The notes under the pieces were generated by a model. That model saw nothing but the letters and a program-made list of their open reading frames with translations, ran no database searches and had not been told where the DNA came from. From the NCBI GenBank assembly GCA_947573015.1, contig CANPDS010000160.1, positions 1-6,271 of the forward strand: a stretch of DNA of 6,271 nucleotides, read 5' to 3'. Origin of the DNA: an uncultured Muribaculum sp. (lineage in GTDB: Bacteria; Bacteroidota; Bacteroidia; Bacteroidales; Muribaculaceae). Positions within the stretch are counted from its first letter, which is position 1; each line of letters starts with the position of its first letter. This document shows positions 1-6,271 of this stretch, piece by piece. Made by a program: the position numbers and the translations under genes.

Positions 1-548
1 TTGACCAGAATCGCGATGGTGTCCTGAGTCAGGATGACCTCGTATATCTTGGCAATGCCGACCCCATATTGTATGGTGGTTTACAAAATAACTTCCGTAT
101 CGGAAACTTCCGCCTCGGAGTATATTTCACTTACTCAATCGGTGGCAAGATCTACAACTACTCCGAACTTTACATGTCTGGTAGTGACTATACCAACCAG
201 TATCGCTATATGCTAAATGCATGGCATCCTGTACGTAATCCAGAATCAGACTATCCACGAGCAGGCGCATTCAATGCCGCTGTGCCATCTGATTTCATGG
301 TACACGACGCATCATATCTACGTCTCAAAAACATAACCGTAGGCTACACTTTCGATTTCAGCGACAAGTGCAAATTCATACGCGACCTTCAGGTATCCGT
401 CTCAGGAGAAAACCTCTACCTATGGAAGAAATACAACGGCTTTGATCCCGACGTTTCATCCAGCGAAGATGCAACCCTCCGACGCGTCGATATGGGTGCA
501 TATCCCAAGGCTCGTACAATCGTATTCAGCCTCCAGGCTCGTTACTGA
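1..548 (+). CDS. SusC-like TonB-dependent outer-membrane receptor, C-terminal part
   Basis: This is the 3' end of a SusC/RagA-family receptor, the outer-membrane beta-barrel that imports oligomers using TonB energy together with its SusD partner. The frame is open from base 3 and gives 181 residues before a TGA stop; the N-terminal plug and most of the barrel lie outside the window. Visible hallmarks are the aspartate-rich loop DQNRDGVLSQDD followed by LGNADPILYGG, which matches the 'NGDGVID..D...LGNPDP.FYGG' block near the end of SusC proteins. Further on are SYLRLKNITVGYTF, the GFDPDVSS segment and the terminal MGAYPKARTIVFSLQARY, where the last barrel strand ends in an aromatic residue as is typical. 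The ATG and TTG codons inside the fragment are internal, not starts. It is followed after 42 bases by the SusD gene, the usual order. Family assignment is firm; the substrate is unknown. Confidence 0.95.
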   Translation, partial: DQNRDGVLSQDDLVYLGNADPILYGGLQNNFRIGNFRLGVYFTYSIGGKIYNYSELYMSGSDYTNQYRYMLNAWHPVRNPESDYPRAGAFNAAVPSDFMVHDASYLRLKNITVGYTFDFSDKCKFIRDLQVSVSGENLYLWKKYNGFDPDVSSSEDATLRRVDMGAYPKARTIVFSLQARY

Positions 549-590
549 TAGTCAGTCATATTTGTCCAACCGAATTTAATTCAGTAAAAT

Positions 591-2084
591 ATGAAACTCA
601 AATATTTATTCACGACAATAGCGGTGGCTGTCAGCACAGTCTTCTCTTCATGCTCTCTTGAGGAGGAGGTGGAAAGTTTCACCCAACCTGAAACATTCTA
701 CCAAACCCAATCGCAATGTGTGGCAGCCCTCAACTCATGCTATATACCACTTAAGTCAATATACACTTATCAGATGATGCTCGCGACAGAGTCGACAACC
801 GATCTTGCCTGGGCAGCATCTGGCACACAGGACGCTCAGCTCGATATTTCTCCATCCCAGCCTCGCCACGGAGCTAACGTTTGGACCTATGGTTACAGAG
901 GCGTCATGTACTGCAACGCAGCAATAGCCGGAATAACACGTTCTCCTCTCTCCGAACAAGAAAAGACTCCATTGATTGCCGAAGGTAAAATAATGAGAGC
1001 ATTCTACTATTACGTTCTCACAAGTTTCTTCGGAAATGTTCCCTTCTATACTGTAGATGTTGCTACCGAAGAAATCCAGGCCGAAGTAGCACATCTACCA
1101 CGCATGTCAGCCGTAGACACACGAAACGAACTCATCGCCGATCTACAGGAGATTCTGCCTCAAATCGATCAAATTCGCACCAGTGAGGTCGAAGGCAACC
1201 GTGCCGGAGCTGCAATGGGATGGATGCTGATTGCCAAAATGGCAATGTGGAACAAACTTTGGGACACAGCAATTGATGCCATTGAACATCTTGAGAGCAT
1301 ATATGGCAATCTTGACCAATATCCCCTCGAAGATATAATGTTCAGAAATAAAAACACACCTGAATCTATCTTCGAAATACAGCATACATACACTGCCGGC
1401 GGTGTCGTATATACATCAAATGTAGCAGCGGTCTGTATGCCTTATCCCAAAACCACAGGGAGCGCAATATATGCCGGAGTTGAGATGCCGGAACTCGGTG
1501 TCGACGCTACAGCATGGTCCCCAATGCGTCCATCACCATACTTCTATGGTTCGCTATTATACCAAGGAATTGCTGACAAACGAGATGAATTAACATTAGT
1601 CCATACTACTTACAATGGTCAGACATTCTCTCCAAATGGCCAATTCTTCGGGCCTAAATTCTGGTGTCCAGGAATGTCTGGAACATATGATTCCAACAAC
1701 TACAAGGTATTCCGTTATGCTGACGCTTTGCTCATGAAGGCCGAATGCCTATGTATGAAAGAATCCGATCAGACACTTGCAGTAGAATACTTGAACAAAG
1801 TAAAACGCCGTGCCGGAGTCGACGATTACACTTTCCGCAACTGGACCAAACTATTTCAAGAAATAATGGATGAGCGTGCACGTGAACTGTTCGGTGAATT
1901 CCAACGTAAATTTGACCTTGTGCGCTGGGGTGTATGGTACGAACGCACAAACGCATTTACAGGCTACGCATCTGTACAGAACAACATGCGTCCATGCCAC
2001 GAATATTATCCTATTCCCGACACAGAAGTAGTCTACTCAGGGTATGCTCTTGACAATGATGCATATAAAGCCGACGGACTATAA
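591..2084 (+). CDS. SusD-like (RagB/SusD family) surface nutrient-binding lipoprotein
   Basis: This 497-residue protein is the substrate-binding lid that sits on the SusC barrel at the cell surface. The start is supported by an immediate lipoprotein signal: a lysine-containing N-terminus, a hydrophobic core and the lipobox VFSSC with the lipidated Cys at residue 21. SLEEEVE follows, an acidic stretch like the surface-export signal of Bacteroidota lipoproteins. Family motifs include RGVMYCNAAIAGI near residue 103, RAFYYYVLTSFFGNVPF at about 136-152 (the TPR-like core), RYADALLMKAECL from residue 375 with AVEYLNKVKRRAGV after it, and DERARELFGEFQRKFDLVRWG at 427-447. The length is within the usual range of about 450-650 residues. 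No Shine-Dalgarno sequence is seen; the bases before the ATG are A/T-rich. The stop is TAA, and the next gene begins after 22 bases, consistent with co-transcription. No substrate can be inferred from the binding-face residues. Confidence 0.96.
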   Translation: MKLKYLFTTIAVAVSTVFSSCSLEEEVESFTQPETFYQTQSQCVAALNSCYIPLKSIYTYQMMLATESTTDLAWAASGTQDAQLDISPSQPRHGANVWTYGYRGVMYCNAAIAGITRSPLSEQEKTPLIAEGKIMRAFYYYVLTSFFGNVPFYTVDVATEEIQAEVAHLPRMSAVDTRNELIADLQEILPQIDQIRTSEVEGNRAGAAMGWMLIAKMAMWNKLWDTAIDAIEHLESIYGNLDQYPLEDIMFRNKNTPESIFEIQHTYTAGGVVYTSNVAAVCMPYPKTTGSAIYAGVEMPELGVDATAWSPMRPSPYFYGSLLYQGIADKRDELTLVHTTYNGQTFSPNGQFFGPKFWCPGMSGTYDSNNYKVFRYADALLMKAECLCMKESDQTLAVEYLNKVKRRAGVDDYTFRNWTKLFQEIMDERARELFGEFQRKFDLVRWGVWYERTNAFTGYASVQNNMRPCHEYYPIPDTEVVYSGYALDNDAYKADGL

Positions 2085-2106
2085 ACACTTATAAATCTCA
2101 GACAAA

Positions 2107-3729
2107 ATGAAAAAATCAATCATAACAGGTAAACTCCGACAACTCGCACTATTGCTATGCACTGTGCTGATGATGTCATCCTGTGAAGAGGACTATAAGC
2201 TGGAACTTCCACTTGCCGTCACTCAGAACGAGCTGAAACTTGGAGCTGGAGGAGGTACTACGCATGTGCTCGTGTATTCCACCGGAAATTGGACCGCGAC
2301 ATTGAAGAATCCGGCCGATGCATCATGGGCTTCAATCGAAAAAGCATCTGGAAAAGAAAACGGAGAATTTATCTTCAACTACGCCATAAACCCAGGCATA
2401 CAGCGCAAGGCTGTCGTGGTGATTAATTCCGGCAACAATACGGAAGAGATCGACATGGTACAGTCTGGATATCTCACCAGCGCTGAGGTTGTTCTTGCAA
2501 AAAAGACTCTCGCAATGCCAGAATGGGGATCTACCGTATCTCTCGGTATGGAGACAAACATGGGTCTTGCGCTTGACCGCATGACAACTGCTGTCACATA
2601 CACCACCGATGGCGAGACATTTGAACCTGCAGCCGAAGGCGAAAACGGTTGGATAAGCGATGTTTCAGTAAATGAAGATTTCATAACATTCACAACAGCC
2701 GAAAACACAACCAGCGATACACGAATTGCTAAAATCACAGTATCGGTATACGACAACGTAAGCCGCAAGACATATTCAGCATCATGTCTTGTAAATCAAG
2801 AAGCTGAAAACGGTTATTTCCGTTTCGACAATCCCGACACACCGGCTGAAGTTGAGTCATTTGCAAAAGACGAAGTACTTCCATGGACCACAAACATGGA
2901 AATGTTCTTTGACAACACTACCGTAACCGTAAGTTACGACGAACCGGGAGAAGAGTGGATTTCAAACATAACACTCGAACCCGACGGTCTGCATGCTTCA
3001 ATACTTGAAAGCACATACCACGGTGAACGTCATGCCACAATCACCATTACATATAGTGGACCACAAGGTACCGTCACAACCACACGCAAAGTAGTGCAGG
3101 CCGAACCGGCTCTTGAAATCGCATTCGCTGATCTTAGAGCAAAACTTACAGCCGCAGGAACATATGCTCCAGAACGCGACTTCATTCTTGCTCGCGTAAT
3201 ATCCGATCCCGGCAACCCCAACTCCGAGACCAATCCCAAACCGACATGGGATACCGTTGACCAATCTGAGTCCACACGCACAGCCTATATCCAGAGCCTC
3301 GACGGCCAGTACGGCTTCCGTGTCAAGCTCGCCGACGGTGTCGATCCAAACATTCTGCCACGCTATGCTATGGTCAAGATAGCTCTTGCAGGTCTGACAA
3401 TCGAGCGCGAGGATAATCCTACTCGTTACACCATCCGCAACATGTCAGCGTCAAACATTCTTGAGACGACTGCCGGAAGCGAAAGCGACATTACATCAAA
3501 GACAAAGCATATCAATCAGCTTACCGACGATGACATCAACACATTCGTAGTACTGCAGGATATGGAAGTTGCCGTACCTCGCGGTTCTTGGATCAACCTC
3601 CGCGGTGCCCTCGTGATGAAGTCGGAACTCAACTCCAAGGGACTTGCTGGCAAATCACAATACGACTGCGGTGTGCGCTTCTTCCGCGACATCAACGGCG
3701 ACCACATCCCGATGCTTGTTAAAGAATAG
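2107..3729 (+). CDS. N-terminal product of the interrupted lipoprotein: signal, three BACON-like repeats, partial DUF5689-like region
   Basis: If the TAG is obeyed, the product is a 540-residue lipoprotein. The start is fixed by the signal peptide: MKKS, a hydrophobic core, and the lipobox MMSSC with Cys26 followed by EED, an acidic surface-export-like stretch. The first BACON-like repeat is the clearest: GNWTATL, then W74, the R-K-A-V-V-V strand and the closing MVQSG near residue 117. Two more repeats follow with the same plan, a WIS strand (W182 and W284), an R-x-A-x-I-T-V type strand, and closing LVNQE or VVQAE. The tryptophans are 108 and 102 residues apart. BACON domains are Ig-like folds, usually spacers or carbohydrate-associated modules in Bacteroidota surface proteins. 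The DUF5689-like region begins at EIAFADLRAKL (residue 337) and stops short at PMLVKE. A truncated protein of this type could still be exported, but would lack the end of DUF5689 and the C-terminal domain. Confidence 0.75.
   Translation: MKKSIITGKLRQLALLLCTVLMMSSCEEDYKLELPLAVTQNELKLGAGGGTTHVLVYSTGNWTATLKNPADASWASIEKASGKENGEFIFNYAINPGIQRKAVVVINSGNNTEEIDMVQSGYLTSAEVVLAKKTLAMPEWGSTVSLGMETNMGLALDRMTTAVTYTTDGETFEPAAEGENGWISDVSVNEDFITFTTAENTTSDTRIAKITVSVYDNVSRKTYSASCLVNQEAENGYFRFDNPDTPAEVESFAKDEVLPWTTNMEMFFDNTTVTVSYDEPGEEWISNITLEPDGLHASILESTYHGERHATITITYSGPQGTVTTTRKVVQAEPALEIAFADLRAKLTAAGTYAPERDFILARVISDPGNPNSETNPKPTWDTVDQSESTRTAYIQSLDGQYGFRVKLADGVDPNILPRYAMVKIALAGLTIEREDNPTRYTIRNMSASNILETTAGSESDITSKTKHINQLTDDDINTFVVLQDMEVAVPRGSWINLRGALVMKSELNSKGLAGKSQYDCGVRFFRDINGDHIPMLVKE
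3727..3729 (+). other. In-frame amber (TAG) codon inside the lipoprotein reading frame
   Basis: TAG at codon 541 lies between GAA (Glu) and ACA (Thr). It is one transition from CAG (Gln) and one from TGG (Trp). The other three visible stops in this window are TGA (susC-like) and TAA (susD-like gene and the end of this frame), so TAG is not used elsewhere here, though three is a small sample. No stem-loop resembling a recoding element was seen just downstream. Confidence 0.9.
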
Positions 3730-4584
3730 ACACCGTGGCTTATCAACACAAATGAAATACCAATTCCCGTCGGATCAGGTACTGTCGGTGCCGTAGTAGT
3801 CTACGCTCCACTACAACAGCAGAATGCCAACAACGAAATGGGCCGCTACCAGATCCGTGTATTCAAGCGTGAGGATATGAATCTTGACAAGAGTGTGTCA
3901 TCATTCTCCAAGAACATCGCCGTTTGGAAATGGCAATCAGCTTCCGACATCATCCGTCCTGATGCAACAGACAAGACAAAAGTCAAGGCAAACGAAGGCG
4001 AAGGTTTCATGTCAACAAATGTCGAACTTGGTAAGGATTGCAATGTACTGACCGGAGGATTCTATACAGAAGCCTGGGGCGGTGACAATATTACTCGCGC
4101 ATTCTACTATTGTGGAGCCAATTGGTGGGACTTCACCGCTCCTTCGGGTAGTCGAGGCAAATCCATCACCTGGGAATTCTCCACAAAGGGCATTTCCGGC
4201 AAACACCTTACTCTTTCCCTTGCTGTTGGCGGCGGCTATCAGCATAAAACCGACGGCAAAGTTCCTACACAATGGAATATTGAATACTCTACAGATGGCG
4301 TCAACTTTACAAGCGTCAAGAAAAAATGGGTAATTTACCAGACTGTAGTCAACGGCCATACAGCCATGGATGCTCCTGGTGGTAACGCAGAGCACGTATT
4401 TGATCTCCCCGACGAGATGTTCGGTCATGACAAAGTCTATGTACGCATGAAAGTCGCAGCCAAAGTCACTTACGACATCAACAAAGGTGTCATCGGCGGC
4501 AACCTTACCCAAGCAAAACAAGAGACCGACAAAGCGAAGAATTATCTACGTTTCGAGTGCATCTCTATCAAATATAACAAGTAA
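3730..4584 (+). pseudogene. C-terminal remainder of the interrupted lipoprotein: end of DUF5689-like region plus beta-rich domain
   Basis: This stretch continues the preceding frame for 284 residues without another stop. Its first part (TPWLINTNEIPIPVGSG, then VGAVVVY and GRYQIRVFKREDM) finishes the DUF5689-like region. A linker with many charged residues leads to a domain from about residue 635 of the continuous frame (FMSTNVELG) to the end. That domain has alternating strands such as KSITWEFSTKGISG, HLTLSLAVGGG, QWNIEYSTDGVNFTSV and KVYVRMKVAAKV, the look of a jelly-roll or discoidin-like beta-sandwich; I cannot name the family. An ATG at 3838 could open a 248-residue product, but it lies within the DUF5689-like region, has no signal peptide and no evident ribosome site, so independent translation as a functional protein seems unlikely. 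Confidence 0.65.
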
Positions 4585-4598
4585 AGACTCATATCAAC

Positions 4599-6271
4599 AT
4601 GAAATATAATATCCCGATTATCAGAAATCTCATCGTCTGCGCCGCCGTAACATTGGTTACGGCGTGCAGCGACGATGCTATCGACGACAGCACACCGTTG
4701 GAATTTGGCACATCGGCAAAGATGTTCACCGTCAGTTCCAATGCCGGACATGTAGATCTACAGCTACTATCCAATCAAAACTGTCTGCTTGAGTTCGAGG
4801 AAGAAACACCTTGGGCCGAGATCAGCGTAAAAAACATCAATGGTGACGGTAAATTCTATATTGATTATGATAGTAATCCGGAATTTCCGCGTATGACCAA
4901 AGTAATCGTCCGCGCACAGGGCACAGCTTTGGCCGATACAATTACACTACGCCAGTATGGCCTCATAAATCCAACGCTCAATCTTGAATCAGGCACTCTT
5001 ATCATAAAGGGCTCTTCGTCTGGCTCATCTGAAGCTGGAATGGACACTAATCTTGAATTTGACGAGGAAGTAACATCTGATATCACCTATACCGGTGGCG
5101 AAGGCACTGATTGGATTAAAGGTGTTGGAGAGACGAACGGCAAACTCAACATCACATTCGATGCAAATGCCTCACAGAATCCCCGTAGCGCTACTCTCAA
5201 CCTTTCATTCGACAATGGATGGGGAGAATTGCAGACTACAACCCTCTATGTCACACAAATGAGCCGCAACGACGAGCTTGGTACGAAAGCCACATTCCAG
5301 CAGATAATGAATATGGCTGTAATGAGTGCTGATGTAACCATTGATGACTACTATATAATATCCGGTTATGTAGTAAGCGATAAGAATTCAGGCAATGCCG
5401 GCGACAATATCCAGACCACTCCTACCAGCATCGACTACTCGATCAGCAACCGCACAATATATCTTGAAAGCGAAGATGGCAAACTCGGATTCAATATCCT
5501 AACCGAAACCGCCGAAGATAATGTGTTCGACCGCTACGACCATGTTGAACTGCTTGTGAAAGGCGCAATCCTGCGTGGAGAGAATGATCCCTACAGATAT
5601 TCGCTCTCTGGCATCAATACCACCATGATCGTAGGTCGCACTGCAGGCACAGCCTCTGACATTCCTGTCAAAGAGAAATATATATCCGAACTCAATGATG
5701 ACGACATATATACATTCGTCACTTTGAAAGACTGTGAATTCCCCATACGCAAAGGCTCTCTCGCCCCGATCCACGATGGCTATACCCTTGCCGACAACTG
5801 TCACCGTCTCACAAAATATCCACGTCTTATGCGAGACATTCAGGGTTCAAGCATATATCTTTACACAAACACCACATGTCCCTACCGTCGCGATGGCAAG
5901 AAGCTGCCTTACGGATCTGGCAAAATTTCAGGTGTGGTAGTGTTCGAATACTTTAAGCCATATGTATACGGAGATGGCTATGACGAAGACACCCATGGAC
6001 GTATCGGAACATATCAGCTGCGCCATCAGTCATACAGCGACATTAAATTCGATGACACTCAGACGTTCTCCGCTCTCCTAACCGAGTACCGCTATATCAA
6101 GGATAAAGCTAAAGATACAGATGGATTTACTTATTGGTATCCTACATATGGCAATAACGGCCGCTTCACACAAACCAGTCCACGATATGCCGGATGCTAC
6201 GGATGTACCACCTGGAACTACCTTGGATGGACCGGTACAGCCAAAGGTATCGCACCTTTCAAAAGCCATCT
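4599..6271 (+). CDS. Second BACON/DUF5689-like surface lipoprotein, 3' end outside the window
   Basis: The frame opens at ATG 4599, 14 bases after the previous stop, and remains open for 557 codons to the window edge. The start is supported by the signal peptide: MKYNIPIIRN, a hydrophobic core, and the lipobox LVTAC with Cys23 followed by SDD, an acidic surface-export-like signal. Two BACON-like repeats follow at about 33-121 (PWAEISV with W72, closing LRQYG) and 122-222 (DWIKGV with W172, closing VTQMS). A DUF5689-like region spans about 229-482. It parallels the preceding gene closely: LRGENDPYRYSL, TAGTASDI and LNDDDIYTFVTLKDCEFPIRKGS match EREDNPTRYTI, TAGSESDI and LTDDDINTFVVLQDMEVAVPRGS. 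From 483 on, the two proteins diverge; this one has FTYWYPTYG and a C-x-x-C pair (Cys533, Cys536) in GCYGCTTW. A surface-binding role beside SusC/SusD is likely but the ligand is unknown. Confidence 0.9.
   Translation, partial: MKYNIPIIRNLIVCAAVTLVTACSDDAIDDSTPLEFGTSAKMFTVSSNAGHVDLQLLSNQNCLLEFEEETPWAEISVKNINGDGKFYIDYDSNPEFPRMTKVIVRAQGTALADTITLRQYGLINPTLNLESGTLIIKGSSSGSSEAGMDTNLEFDEEVTSDITYTGGEGTDWIKGVGETNGKLNITFDANASQNPRSATLNLSFDNGWGELQTTTLYVTQMSRNDELGTKATFQQIMNMAVMSADVTIDDYYIISGYVVSDKNSGNAGDNIQTTPTSIDYSISNRTIYLESEDGKLGFNILTETAEDNVFDRYDHVELLVKGAILRGENDPYRYSLSGINTTMIVGRTAGTASDIPVKEKYISELNDDDIYTFVTLKDCEFPIRKGSLAPIHDGYTLADNCHRLTKYPRLMRDIQGSSIYLYTNTTCPYRRDGKKLPYGSGKISGVVVFEYFKPYVYGDGYDEDTHGRIGTYQLRHQSYSDIKFDDTQTFSALLTEYRYIKDKAKDTDGFTYWYPTYGNNGRFTQTSPRYAGCYGCTTWNYLGWTGTAKGIAPFKSH
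4631..4677 (+). promoter_or_regulatory. Strong imperfect hairpin in the signal-peptide codons of the last lipoprotein gene
   Basis: Three stems stack into one hairpin of 19 base pairs. The inner stem is a perfect 9-bp inverted repeat, CGCCGTAAC (4643-4651) with GTTACGGCG (4656-4664), closed by the loop ATTG. Next is TGC (4638-4640) with GCA (4666-4668), separated from the inner stem by a small GC/T internal loop. The outer stem is CATCGTC (4631-4637) with GACGATG (4671-4677), after a two-base GC bulge. It starts 32 bases after the first base of the ATG. No T-run follows, so it is not an intrinsic terminator. It could affect translation or mRNA processing between the genes, or be a by-product of the encoded peptide; a regulatory role is inference. 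Confidence 0.45.

Larger units (their letters stand above)
2107..4584 (+). pseudogene. BACON/DUF5689-like surface lipoprotein gene interrupted by an in-frame TAG
   Basis: Read as one frame, 2107-4584 has 826 codons including the final TAA, with a single internal stop, TAG at codon 541 (3727-3729). The frame before and after the TAG is the same, so this is a nonsense codon and not a frameshift. Domains in order: a lipoprotein signal ending in Cys26, three BACON-like repeats at about 35-335, a DUF5689-like region at about 337-590 that straddles the TAG, and a C-terminal beta-rich domain at about 635-825. The 36 codons just after the TAG contain no Met but complete the DUF5689-like region, including VGSGTVGAVVVY, which aligns with YGSGKISGVVVF in the next gene. 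This argues that the ancestral gene was continuous. It may be a recent pseudogene, a sequence error (CAG to TAG is one change) or a suppressed stop; the sequence alone cannot tell. Its position after SusD suggests a surface substrate-binding role, which is inference. Confidence 0.8.

Noticed and set aside
3..38. The DQNRDGVLSQDD loop as a sign of a separate EF-hand or dockerin protein
   Set aside because: This aspartate-rich loop is a normal part of the C-terminal region of SusC-family receptors and is followed directly by the LGNADP block of that family.
557..564. CATATTTG upstream of the SusD gene as a Bacteroidota promoter (-7 box TAnnTTTG)
   Set aside because: The first base of the box does not match, no TTTG -33 element was seen at the right distance inside the end of the SusC gene, and the 42-base gap suits co-transcription.
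2379..2768. A 129-codon open frame on the minus strand
   Set aside because: It is antisense to two BACON-like repeats that follow the family pattern, so it is a shadow frame.
4012..4521. A 169-codon open frame on the minus strand
   Set aside because: It lies wholly opposite clear coding sequence for the lipoprotein, its translation shows no recognisable domain or signal, and the plus-strand protein is well supported by paralogy with the next gene.
3838..4584. A separate 248-residue gene starting at ATG 3838
   Set aside because: It is in the same frame as the upstream lipoprotein, begins inside the DUF5689-like region, and has no signal peptide or evident ribosome site. The 36 codons before the ATG are also conserved coding sequence, so it is better read as the downstream part of the interrupted gene.
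4643..4664. The 9-bp inverted repeat as an intrinsic terminator between the two lipoprotein genes
   Set aside because: It lies within the coding sequence after the ATG and is not followed by a T-run; the next bases are GC-rich coding sequence.

Overview
The window is a stretch of a Bacteroidota genome. It most resembles a gut Bacteroidales such as Bacteroides, Prevotella or Muribaculaceae; the genus is a guess. The evidence is a SusC-type receptor tail followed by a SusD-type lipoprotein, two lipoproteins with BACON-like and DUF5689-like regions, lipoprotein signals followed by acidic residues, and start codons without a clear Shine-Dalgarno sequence. All genes lie on the plus strand and are closely spaced (gaps of 42, 22 and 14 bases), so they look like one operon that runs off both ends of the window.

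Layout: 1-548 is the 3' end of a SusC-like TonB-dependent outer-membrane transporter. 591-2084 is a complete SusD-like surface lipoprotein. 2107-4584 is one 826-codon reading frame for a large surface lipoprotein (three BACON-like repeats, a DUF5689-like region and an unassigned C-terminal domain), interrupted by an in-frame TAG at 3727-3729. 4599-6271 is the 5' part of a second, related lipoprotein (two BACON-like repeats and a DUF5689-like region) that is still open at the window edge.

Working model: SusC and SusD form the lidded importer for an oligomeric nutrient, and the two downstream lipoproteins occupy the position usually held by surface substrate-binding proteins. No enzyme, regulator, tRNA, CRISPR array or mobile element is visible, so the substrate cannot be named. 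The two points most worth checking are the single amber codon in an otherwise intact gene, and a strong 19-base-pair imperfect hairpin inside the signal-peptide codons of the last gene. There is no stretch over 300 bases without a gene.
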